Source: UBA2336 sp046294915
GTDB taxonomy: Bacteria; Bacteroidota; Bacteroidia; Cytophagales; Cyclobacteriaceae
DNA: 47,282 nt
Assembly (NCBI GenBank): GCA_046294915.1
Contig: JBKBOE010000016.1
Coordinates: 1 to 47,282, forward strand
Direction of reading: 5' to 3'
How positions within the stretch are numbered: position 1 is the stretch's first letter; the number at the start of each line of letters is the position of its first letter. Below the pieces are notes generated by a model. The model did no database searches and had not been told where the DNA came from. It saw only the letters and a program-made list of their open reading frames with translations. Below, piece by piece: positions 17,124 to 23,288 of the stretch. The translations under genes were made by a program, and so were the position numbers.

Positions 17124-19058
17124 ATGAATATCAGGATCAGTTTGCCGGATGGAAGCATTCGTGAGTTTTCCACCGGTGTAAAAGGAATTGAAATAGCGAA
17201 AAGCATAAGCGAGGGACTGGCCCGAAACTCTCTGGCTATTGAGGTTAATGGTGAGGTGTGGGACCTCGACCGGCCCATTCATCAAGATGCGTCTGTTAAA
17301 ATTCTAACCTGGAATGATGCCGGGGGTAAGTACGCATTCTGGCATTCCTCTGCACACCTTATGGCCGAGGCGCTTGAAGCTTTGTATCCGGATGTAAAAT
17401 TTGGAATAGGCCCTCCAATCGATAATGGATTTTATTATGATGTGGATTTGGGTGACCGGCATTTTGGTGATGATGATCTGCTTGCCATAGAAGGTAAGAT
17501 GAAAGAACTCGCAAAAAGGGAAAGCCAATACAAAAGGCGCGAGGTGAGCAAGGCCGAAGCACTTGCGTACTTTTCAAAGAAAAACGACCCCTATAAACTT
17601 GAGCTTATTAATGACCTGCAGGACGGAACCATTACGTTTTACGAACAGGGCAACTTTGTGGACTTGTGTAAAGGTCCGCACATACCACATACCGGGTTTA
17701 TTAAAGCAATTAAACTTCTGAATGTTGCCGGTGCGTATTGGCGTGGCAACGAAAAGAACAAGATGCTTACCCGCATATATGGCATAACCTTTCCGAAGCA
17801 GAAAGAACTTGACGAGTACATGGTTATGCTGGAAGAGGCAAAGAAGCGTGATCACCGCAAACTGGGTAAAGAACTGGAGTTATTTACCTTCTCTGAAAAA
17901 GTAGGGATGGGCCTGCCACTGTGGTTGCCTAAAGGAACCATTTTGCGCGAACGCCTTGAGCAATTTATGAGGCGGTCGCAGGTCAAGGCCGGTTACGACC
18001 CCGTTGTTACACCACATATCGGCAGTAAGGCGCTCTATGTTACCTCCGGGCACTATGAGAAATACGGAAAGGACTCCTTCCAGCCTATTCATACTCCGGA
18101 TGAAAGTGAAGAATTCCTGTTAAAGCCGATGAACTGCCCGCATCATTGTGAAATATACAACTCCAAGCCACGATCTTATCGGGATTTACCCATTCGCCTT
18201 GCTGAATTTGGAACGGTCTATCGTTATGAACAAAGCGGTGAGTTACACGGGCTTACGCGGGTAAGGGGGTTTACCCAGGATGATGCCCACATCTTCTGCA
18301 GGCCCGACCAGGTAAAAGAAGAATTTATTAAAGTGATTGACCTGGTTCTTCATGTATTTAATTCGTTGGGCTTTGAAAAATACACGGCCCAGGTTTCCCT
18401 GCGCGACCCGGCCAATAAAGAAAAGTACATTGGTGCCGATGAATTGTGGGATAGGGCCGAACGCGAAATTCAGGAAGCTGCCGATGAGCGCAACCTTAAA
18501 ACAGTTGCCGTAAAGGGCGAAGCTGCTTTTTATGGACCGAAGCTCGACTTTATGGTTAAGGACGCGCTTGGCAGAAGTTGGCAACTCGGTACCATCCAGG
18601 TCGATTATCAGTTACCCCAGCGTTTTGAGTTAGAGTATGTAGGCTCAGATAACCAACGCCACAGGCCGGTGATGATCCATCGGGCACCTTTCGGATCGTT
18701 AGAGCGTTTTGTTGCCGTATTGATTGAGCACTGTGCGGGCAATTTCCCATTGTGGCTATCGCCAGAACAGATAGCAGTGCTGCCTATTTCAGAACGATTT
18801 AATGATTATGCAGAGGTTGTATTAAACACCCTTAAAGATTTGGATATCAGGGGTTTTGTTGATAACCGGGATGAAAAAATTGGAAGGAAAATTCGTGATG
18901 CTGAGGTTAAAAAAATACCCTATATGCTGATTGTCGGTGAGCGTGAAGCTGCGGAACAAACGGTTTCAGTGCGCAGACACGGACAGGGTGATAAGGGCAG
19001 CGTTTCGTTGCAGGATTTTGTTGGCCAGTTCAGGGTGGAGGCCGCCTCACCGATCTAG
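17124..19058 (+). CDS. thrS: threonine-tRNA ligase
   Basis: Full-length (644 residues) ThrRS. The TGS domain is at about 1-62. The editing/SAD domain is at about 63-230, with HSSAHLMAEAL (HxxxH) and the DLCKGPHIPHT segment containing the fourth metal-site cysteine. The class II core is at about 245-535, with the zinc-binding MNCPHHCEIY, motif 2 (AEFGTVYRYEQSGELHGL, RVRGFTQDDAHIF) and motif 3 (MIHRAPFGSLERF). The anticodon-binding domain completes the protein (IAVLPISERFNDYA). The gene starts an operon-like series with infC, rpmI and rplT, an arrangement conserved in many bacteria. Confidence 0.98.
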   Translation: MNIRISLPDGSIREFSTGVKGIEIAKSISEGLARNSLAIEVNGEVWDLDRPIHQDASVKILTWNDAGGKYAFWHSSAHLMAEALEALYPDVKFGIGPPIDNGFYYDVDLGDRHFGDDDLLAIEGKMKELAKRESQYKRREVSKAEALAYFSKKNDPYKLELINDLQDGTITFYEQGNFVDLCKGPHIPHTGFIKAIKLLNVAGAYWRGNEKNKMLTRIYGITFPKQKELDEYMVMLEEAKKRDHRKLGKELELFTFSEKVGMGLPLWLPKGTILRERLEQFMRRSQVKAGYDPVVTPHIGSKALYVTSGHYEKYGKDSFQPIHTPDESEEFLLKPMNCPHHCEIYNSKPRSYRDLPIRLAEFGTVYRYEQSGELHGLTRVRGFTQDDAHIFCRPDQVKEEFIKVIDLVLHVFNSLGFEKYTAQVSLRDPANKEKYIGADELWDRAEREIQEAADERNLKTVAVKGEAAFYGPKLDFMVKDALGRSWQLGTIQVDYQLPQRFELEYVGSDNQRHRPVMIHRAPFGSLERFVAVLIEHCAGNFPLWLSPEQIAVLPISERFNDYAEVVLNTLKDLDIRGFVDNRDEKIGRKIRDAEVKKIPYMLIVGEREAAEQTVSVRRHGQGDKGSVSLQDFVGQFRVEAASPI

Positions 19059-19089
19059 TAATTCCATTTAATGAAATTTATTTCTGGGT

Positions 19090-19119
19090 TTTGATTCTTA
19101 AGGAATATAGCGATATTTG
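19090..19119 (+). promoter_or_regulatory. candidate promoter for infC-rpmI-rplT
   Basis: TTTG at 19090-19093 and GATATTTG at 19112-19119 are separated by 18 bases, close to the Bacteroidota -33/-7 pattern (TTTG ... TAnnTTTG). Only the first T of the -7 element is off. It would give a leader of roughly 70 bases before infC, separate from thrS transcription. Confidence 0.4.
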
Positions 19120-19197
19120 CAGCCTTTCCTGATAAATCAAGGCTTAGTTTTAGTCTTTTGGTGATCAGGGCATGTTGTATTTAAACAGGAATAACGT

Positions 19198-19764
19198 ATC
19201 ATAAACCAAACAAACAGACCCTTCTTTCGAAGGGGGCCCCACAGACCGGAGGAGCCCTACCGTATCAATGAAAGAATAACCGCACCAAGGGTGCGACTGG
19301 TTGGAGAAAACGTAAGAGTGGATGTTTACCCGGTAAGGGAAGCCTTAAAAATAGCCCAAGAACAAGGGCTTGATTTGGTGGAGATTTCACCCAATGCCGA
19401 TCCACCGGTTTGTAAGGTAGTTGACTATTCGAAGTTTAAATACGAACAAAAGAAGAAGCAAAAAGAGATCAAATCGAAAGCCATTAAGGTAGTGGTGAAG
19501 GAAATTCGTTTTGGTCCGAACACGGAAGAGCATGATTTCAATTTTAAACTGAAACATGCATCAAACTTTCTTCAGGAGGGAGCAAAAGTAAAAGCTACGG
19601 TTTTCTTTCCCGGTCGTACAATTGTGTACAAAGAGCGGGGAGAAATATTGCTGCTCAAATTTGCCCAGGGTCTTGAAGATGTAGGGAAAGTTGAACAGAT
19701 GCCTAAACTGGAGGGTAAACGAATGTCCATGTTTATTCAACCTAAGGGTAAAGGCGCTAAATAG
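19198..19764 (+). CDS. infC: translation initiation factor IF-3 with a non-canonical (AUC or AUA) start
   Basis: IF-3 binds the 30S subunit, blocks 50S joining and checks the start codon. From 19291 (GTG) the frame gives a 157-residue IF-3 that lacks the conserved start of the N-domain. Reading upstream in frame adds EEPYRINERITAPR, the family's RIN-x-x-I signature, and a basic leader (FFRRGPHRP) usual in Bacteroidota. The frame is open back to TAA at 19192, and that stretch contains no ATG, GTG or TTG. The only plausible starts are ATC (19198) or ATA (19201). AGGA at 19187-19190 is 7 or 10 bases before them. A rare start fits IF-3 autoregulation known from E. coli (AUU). The C-domain is complete (KEIRFGPNTEEHDF, KLEGKRMSMFIQP). 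Product about 188 residues. Confidence 0.85.
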   Translation: MINQTNRPFFRRGPHRPEEPYRINERITAPRVRLVGENVRVDVYPVREALKIAQEQGLDLVEISPNADPPVCKVVDYSKFKYEQKKKQKEIKSKAIKVVVKEIRFGPNTEEHDFNFKLKHASNFLQEGAKVKATVFFPGRTIVYKERGEILLLKFAQGLEDVGKVEQMPKLEGKRMSMFIQPKGKGAK

Positions 19765-19779
19765 ATAACAGAAAAGGAA

Positions 19780-19980
19780 ATGCCAAAAGTTAAAACCAAA
19801 TCGGGAGCAAAGAAGCGGTTTAAGGTTACCGGTACCGGTAAAATCAAGCACAAGCGTGCTTACAAAAACCATATTCTTACTAAGAAGGAAACAAAGCAAA
19901 AGCGCAGGCTTACTAAAAAGGCGGTAGTTAAAGCTACCGATGTTGTAAACATTAAGCCTATGTTGCCTTACGCTTTTTAA
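19780..19980 (+). CDS. rpmI: 50S ribosomal protein L35
   Basis: A 66-residue, very basic protein with the standard L35 pattern: MPKVKTKSGAKKRFKVTGTGK, then KRAYKNHILTKKETKQKRRL and a short ending after the KATDVVNIKPMLPYAF segment. L35 belongs to the large ribosomal subunit. It follows infC by 15 bases and precedes rplT in the conserved order infC-rpmI-rplT. Confidence 0.98.
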   Translation: MPKVKTKSGAKKRFKVTGTGKIKHKRAYKNHILTKKETKQKRRLTKKAVVKATDVVNIKPMLPYAF

Positions 19981-19992
19981 ATTATCCCTTTA

Positions 19993-20013
19993 AGGAGGGA
20001 AGGTTCAATGTAA
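19993..20013 (+). promoter_or_regulatory. strong Shine-Dalgarno followed by a start-stop pair (ATG TAA)
   Basis: Just after rpmI, AGGAGG (19993-19998) is followed 9 bases later by ATG (20008-20010) and directly by TAA. This can hold a ribosome in the rpmI-rplT gap without making a peptide. Strong Shine-Dalgarno sites are uncommon in this phylum, so its position before the rplT leader hairpin may be regulatory; it may also be chance. Confidence 0.3.
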
Positions 20014-20036
20014 AACCCGGTTGCTGTGCCGTAAGT

Positions 20037-20054
20037 ACTACCCGGTTGGGTAGT
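20037..20054 (+). promoter_or_regulatory. hairpin in the rpmI-rplT gap (possible L20 leader site)
   Basis: ACTACCC (20037-20043) and GGGTAGT (20048-20054) form a perfect 7-bp stem with a GGTT loop, 28 bases before the rplT start. The sequence CCCGGTTG is also present upstream at 20015-20022, allowing other pairings. L20 is known to repress its own operon in several bacteria by binding leader RNA, so a binding or translation-control site is plausible but not shown. Confidence 0.4.
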
Positions 20055-20082
20055 CGCCTTCAACCAAAAACAGTAAACTAAA

Positions 20083-20427
20083 ATGCCAAGATCAGTAAAC
20101 AATGTTGCATCGCGCGCCAGGCGCAAACGCATTCTCAAAAAAGCCAAGGGGTATTTCGGTAGAAAAAAGAATGTTTGGACAGTAGCTAAAAATGCTGTTG
20201 AGAAAGGTCTCGTTTATGCGTACCGTGACCGTAAACAAAAGAAAAGAGAGTACCGCACACTGTGGATTGCCCGGATTAATGCCGGAGTTCGCCCGCATGA
20301 TATGTCATACTCTGAGTTTATGGGAAAACTCAAAAAATCAGGCATCCAACTGGATCGCAAAGTTTTGGCCGACCTGGCCATGAATCACCCGGAAGCCTTT
20401 GAAGCTGTTGTCAAGAAAGTAAAATAA
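20083..20427 (+). CDS. rplT: 50S ribosomal protein L20
   Basis: A 114-residue L20: MPRSVNNVASRARRKRILKKAKGY, FGRKKNVWTVAKNAVEKGL, AYRDRKQKKREYRTLWIARINAGVRPHDMSYSEF and the DRKVLADLAMNHPEAF ending are all typical. L20 binds 23S rRNA early in large-subunit assembly and often controls its own operon. A terminator starts directly at its stop codon. Confidence 0.98.
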   Translation: MPRSVNNVASRARRKRILKKAKGYFGRKKNVWTVAKNAVEKGLVYAYRDRKQKKREYRTLWIARINAGVRPHDMSYSEFMGKLKKSGIQLDRKVLADLAMNHPEAFEAVVKKVK

Positions 20428-20449
20428 AGGGGCGCAGGCCCCTTTTTTT
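20427..20449 (+). terminator. intrinsic terminator after rplT
   Basis: AAGGGGC (20427-20433), loop GCAG, GCCCCTT (20438-20444), then further T residues to 20449. The stem overlaps the last base of the rplT stop codon. It should end the thrS/infC-rpmI-rplT transcript. Confidence 0.85.
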
Positions 20450-20452
20450 ATA

Positions 20453-20641
20453 ATGAGCAGGTCAAAGAAACTGTTTTTAGCCGGTGCTATTACCTTCATA
20501 GGGGCATTACTCTATGCCAGCTATGACATATCGAGGCGTACCACTTTTCCGGGTTCAAAGCCCCAGTTGAAGGAGAGATTAACCGGAAAATGGGTAGCAA
20601 AAGACTCCATTAAGGCTGATTCCATCATCAAATCGCGCTAA
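20453..20641 (+). CDS. small single-pass membrane protein, unknown function
   Basis: The 62-residue frame begins with a basic stretch (MSRSKKLF), then one hydrophobic helix (about residues 8-24, FLAGAITFIGALLYAS), then a polar, basic C-terminal half (RLTGKWVAKDSIKADSIIKSR). It has no family I recognise. The ATG is only 3 bases after the T-run of the rplT terminator, so it can be made only from read-through RNA or a promoter hidden in the terminator. That leaves some doubt that it is a gene, although its composition is protein-like and the helix is well formed. Confidence 0.5.
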   Translation: MSRSKKLFLAGAITFIGALLYASYDISRRTTFPGSKPQLKERLTGKWVAKDSIKADSIIKSR

Positions 20642-20683
20642 AAAAGCGTTGTTTAATTCAATTCTTCTTGTACCTTTACTACT

Positions 20684-20705
20684 GATTAAAGCCAACTGTA
20701 GACAT
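20684..20705 (+). repeat. 22-nt repeat, copy 1
   Basis: Begins GATTAAAGCC and ends TAGACAT. It differs at one base (G for A at position 15) from copy 2 at 20851-20872, 167 bases away. Flanking sequence is not shared, but both copies are followed by a G/C stem with a T-run, so the unit appears to be repeat plus hairpin. Confidence 0.85.
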
Positions 20706-20706
20706 T

Positions 20707-20751
20707 GAAAATCCCCGCTTGTCGTGAACCTGCCGGGGGTTTTCATTTTTT
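20707..20751 (+). terminator. terminator-like hairpin after repeat copy 1
   Basis: Bases 20707-20717 (GAAAATCCCCG) pair with 20734-20744 (CGGGGGTTTTC), an 11-bp stem with one G-U pair, followed by six T at 20746-20751. It lies one base after repeat copy 1. It may end the RNA of the 62-residue gene or of a short RNA that contains the repeat. Confidence 0.7.
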
Positions 20752-20850
20752 ATACCGGTTCATCGGTGATTCTTGCCATTTATCTATCATTCCGGTAAGT
20801 TACCGATACGGGTATGGGGATGATCATTCAGTGAATTATCTTCGATCCAA

Positions 20851-20872
20851 GATTAAAGCCAACTATAGACAT
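20851..20872 (+). repeat. 22-nt repeat, copy 2
   Basis: Matches copy 1 at 21 of 22 positions. It is followed 4 bases later by a second hairpin. Confidence 0.85.
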
Positions 20873-20876
20873 GATT

Positions 20877-20915
20877 AACCCCCGGGGTCCAGGACTTTGG
20901 GGGTTTTTCATTTTT
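20877..20915 (+). terminator. terminator-like hairpin after repeat copy 2
   Basis: AACCCCC (20877-20883) pairs with GGGGGTT (20899-20905); the stem can extend inward through GGGGTC/GACTTT with G-U pairs to a CAG loop. T-runs follow at 20904-20908 and 20911-20915. The sequence differs from hairpin 1 while its shape and position are alike. Confidence 0.65.
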
Positions 20916-20977
20916 GGAATACAGGGTTGATTGCCTTGGGTAATTGGCTTAAATTTGAATTTAAAACCCCTCGCTGT

Positions 20978-21808
20978 ATGCAACCATCAACCCTCTTCTA
21001 CCGGATAGCTGCTGTCAGTTTGTTAACCGCTATAATTCTTCTCTCCAACTGTTCAAGTAACGATGAGCCGAAAGTTGTTAATTGTGCCGCTACCGACCTG
21101 GCTATTTCGCTGGTCAGTAAAACCGATCCTACAAACTGTACTGCAGTAAATGGGAGCATATCGGTTACTGCAACGGGTGGTGCTCTTCCGTACCAGTTTA
21201 AACTAGATGCCGGTGCTTACGGAACAGCGGCTGTTTTTAATAACCTGGGGGGAGGTACGTTTATCATTACCGTAAAAGATAAGAACGGGTGCGAGAAGGA
21301 ACTCTCCGTTACACTTACCTTGCCTTCCGGCCTTTCGGCAACAGAAACATCGCAAACGTCTAACAGCAGTTGTCTGGCTCCCTACAACGGCTCAGTAACG
21401 GTTACTGCTTCGGGGGGCAGCGGAAACTACGTTTACACTATTGATGGCGGAGTGTTCAGTTCTTCCAATTCTTTTACGTCACTGAAGGATGGTATCCATA
21501 CCGTTACCGTTAAAGATACCGATGACAACTGTACGTTTGAGCTGAGTGTAAACATTGGCCGGTTGCCTACCGGGGTTGTGTACAACGGCCCCGGCCAGAT
21601 AAAGGAGTTGTTTCAGGCGAAGTGTCAGGGGGGCAGTTGTCATCCCGGCAATGGTGACTGGTTTACATACTCGACAGCCTTTGCCAAGCGAAATGAAATT
21701 AAATCTCGAACCCAAAGCGGGGATATGCCGCGTGGCGGAGGTACGTTAACGCAGGAACAAAAAGATTTGATTGCCTGCTGGGTGGATGACGGTGCCCCTG
21801 AAAATTAA
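20978..21808 (+). CDS. lipoprotein with two SprB-like repeats and a cytochrome-c-like C-terminal region
   Basis: The ATG at 20978 gives a lipoprotein signal (lipobox LSNC, lipidated cysteine near residue 25); product 276 residues. Two SprB-like repeats follow at about 45-115 and 125-200, each with a SVTATGG/TVTASGG core, a YxFxLDxGxY-like or YVYTIDGG strand and a VTVKDxxxC end. The last 65 residues look like a c-type cytochrome domain: CQGGSCHPG, later GDMPRGGGTLTQEQKDLIACWVDDGA, where the Met of MPRGG would be the second haem ligand. The haem motif is C-x4-C-H rather than C-x2-C-H, so haem attachment is uncertain. It is 8 bases upstream of a YceI gene, a grouping with DUF5777 that suggests a periplasmic redox or lipid role. 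Confidence 0.8.
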   Translation: MQPSTLFYRIAAVSLLTAIILLSNCSSNDEPKVVNCAATDLAISLVSKTDPTNCTAVNGSISVTATGGALPYQFKLDAGAYGTAAVFNNLGGGTFIITVKDKNGCEKELSVTLTLPSGLSATETSQTSNSSCLAPYNGSVTVTASGGSGNYVYTIDGGVFSSSNSFTSLKDGIHTVTVKDTDDNCTFELSVNIGRLPTGVVYNGPGQIKELFQAKCQGGSCHPGNGDWFTYSTAFAKRNEIKSRTQSGDMPRGGGTLTQEQKDLIACWVDDGAPEN

Positions 21809-21816
21809 GCCAGCGA

Positions 21817-22380
21817 ATGGCCATGAACCTGAACGGCAGGAAGGTAATTATACTGATTGCTTTCCTTTATTTTAACGGTTTATCCGGAAGCGCCCAGGCA
21901 CAGAAATACGCAGCCGTTGAAGGCGTAATTTCCTTTTTCTCCAAAGCAACCCTTGAAGATATCAAGGCTGAAAACCGAAGCGTGGTGAGCATGTTCAATG
22001 CTTCCACAAACGAGATTGCGTTTTCGCTGCCCGTAAATCAATTTCAATTTGAGAAGAAGCTGATGCAGGAGCACTTCAATGAAAAGTATATGGAGTCTGA
22101 AAAATTCCCGAAGTCAACCTTTTCGGGTAAAGTTGAAGGGTTTTCAAATGAGGTTCAAGGTTCGCAGGAGGTAACAGCAAAAGGTAAACTCACCATCCAT
22201 GGTGTAACACGTGATGTGGAAATACCGGGCATAATTGTCAGCAAACCGGGAAGTTTGCACATGCAATCAAAATTTGTGGTGAAGCTCGAAGATTACAAAG
22301 TAAAAATTCCAAAACTCATGTGGCAGAACATTGCCGAGCAAGTTGAAGTATCGGTTGATATAACCTATAAACCCCAATAA
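21817..22380 (+). CDS. YceI-family periplasmic protein
   Basis: A 187-residue exported protein; the signal peptide is residues 1 to about 28 (VIILIAFLYFNGLSGSAQAQ). The mature part has YceI lipocalin-like features: GVISFFSKATLEDIKAENRS, the MQEHFNEKYMESEKFPKSTF segment, GKLTIHGVTRDVEIPG and a closing VSVDITYKP strand. YceI proteins bind isoprenoid or quinone-like lipids in a beta-barrel. It sits between the cytochrome-like lipoprotein and a DUF5777 protein with gaps of 8 and 5 bases, so the three form one operon. Confidence 0.93.
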   Translation: MAMNLNGRKVIILIAFLYFNGLSGSAQAQKYAAVEGVISFFSKATLEDIKAENRSVVSMFNASTNEIAFSLPVNQFQFEKKLMQEHFNEKYMESEKFPKSTFSGKVEGFSNEVQGSQEVTAKGKLTIHGVTRDVEIPGIIVSKPGSLHMQSKFVVKLEDYKVKIPKLMWQNIAEQVEVSVDITYKPQ

Positions 22381-22385
22381 GCACT

Positions 22386-23267
22386 ATGAAGATTTTTTAC
22401 CTGCTGCTGTTGTGGGTCATTCCCGGAGTTCTGAATGCCCAGGATGACCTGCTAAAAGAATTGGATGAAGCCGATCCGGGTGCACAATATACGTTTGCAA
22501 CCTTCAAGGGCACCCGCATTATCAACGGGCAATCGGTTGAAACCAAACGGAAGGGTGAGTTGGAATTTATTTTCTCTCATCGCTTTGGGTTGATCAATGG
22601 CGGAGCATATACCTTATGGGGAATGGATGAATCAGTTACCCGGCTGGGTTTGGAATATGGATTATCCGACCGGTTTGGCATTGGGATTGGCCGTACCTCT
22701 GTAGATAAGACCTTCGATGGGTATTTGCGGTATAAAGTATTTCGGCAAAGCAATGCTTTTCCGGTAACGGTAACGGCTCTCGTATCGGTATATTACAAAA
22801 CCTATCCCCGCAACAGTGAAATCCCGGTTGCCTTATCAACCGAAGACCGGCTCGCGTACGGAACGCAGGTAATGATCGCTCGCAAATTCAATCCCAAACT
22901 TTCGCTCCAGCTTAACCCCATTTTCATTCACCGCAACACAGTAGATCAGGACGTTGAAAATAACGATGATTTTGCCCTGGGCTTTGCCGGACGCTACAAA
23001 ATTACCCGAAGTGTTGCCCTTTCGGGTGAGTATCTTTTGCGATTAAATGCCCAGGCGAATCAGCCTCCGGATTATGTGCGCTATGATGCCGTGGGTTTAG
23101 GTATTGATATCGAAACCGGTGGCCACGTTTTTCAATTGGTATTTACCAACACGCTGGGTATGTTTGAGCGCTATACGGTTACAGAAACATACGAAAACTT
23201 CTGGGATGGCGATATCCACTTTGGTTTTAATATTACCCGTACCTTTCAACTTGGTGGTAAGCGATAA
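22386..23267 (+). CDS. DUF5777 family beta-barrel protein
   Basis: The 293-residue product has a signal peptide (MKIFYLLLLWVIPGVLNAQ) and then beta-strand-rich sequence with the family's early KGTRIINGQSVET and HRFGLINGGAYTLWGMDESVTRLGLEYG segments. The alternating pattern and a last strand HFGFNITRTFQLG suggest an outer-membrane barrel. The family has no defined function; in Bacteroidota it recurs beside YceI and cytochrome-like genes, as here. The symporter gene begins 21 bases later. Confidence 0.85.
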   Translation: MKIFYLLLLWVIPGVLNAQDDLLKELDEADPGAQYTFATFKGTRIINGQSVETKRKGELEFIFSHRFGLINGGAYTLWGMDESVTRLGLEYGLSDRFGIGIGRTSVDKTFDGYLRYKVFRQSNAFPVTVTALVSVYYKTYPRNSEIPVALSTEDRLAYGTQVMIARKFNPKLSLQLNPIFIHRNTVDQDVENNDDFALGFAGRYKITRSVALSGEYLLRLNAQANQPPDYVRYDAVGLGIDIETGGHVFQLVFTNTLGMFERYTVTETYENFWDGDIHFGFNITRTFQLGGKR

Positions 23268-23288
23268 TGTGAATTTGTAGTTACGGCA

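Larger units (their letters stand above)
20642..20977. other. gene-free stretch with two repeat/hairpin units
   Basis: No coding frame here looks real; an open frame from 20897 joins the next gene but its extra N-terminus is not protein-like. The stretch holds two copies of a 22-nt sequence, each followed within a few bases by a terminator-like hairpin (see separate entries). The remainder shows nothing recognisable. Confidence 0.7.

Noticed and set aside
19268..19279. ATG with three codons (ATG AAA GAA TAA) before the usual infC start
   Set aside because: It is out of frame and lies inside the conserved RINERI coding sequence; an upstream-ORF role cannot be supported.
20897..20977. Upstream extension of the SprB-cytochrome lipoprotein
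   Set aside because: The extension begins inside the second hairpin and would bury the lipoprotein signal; the ATG at 20978 gives a proper lipobox.
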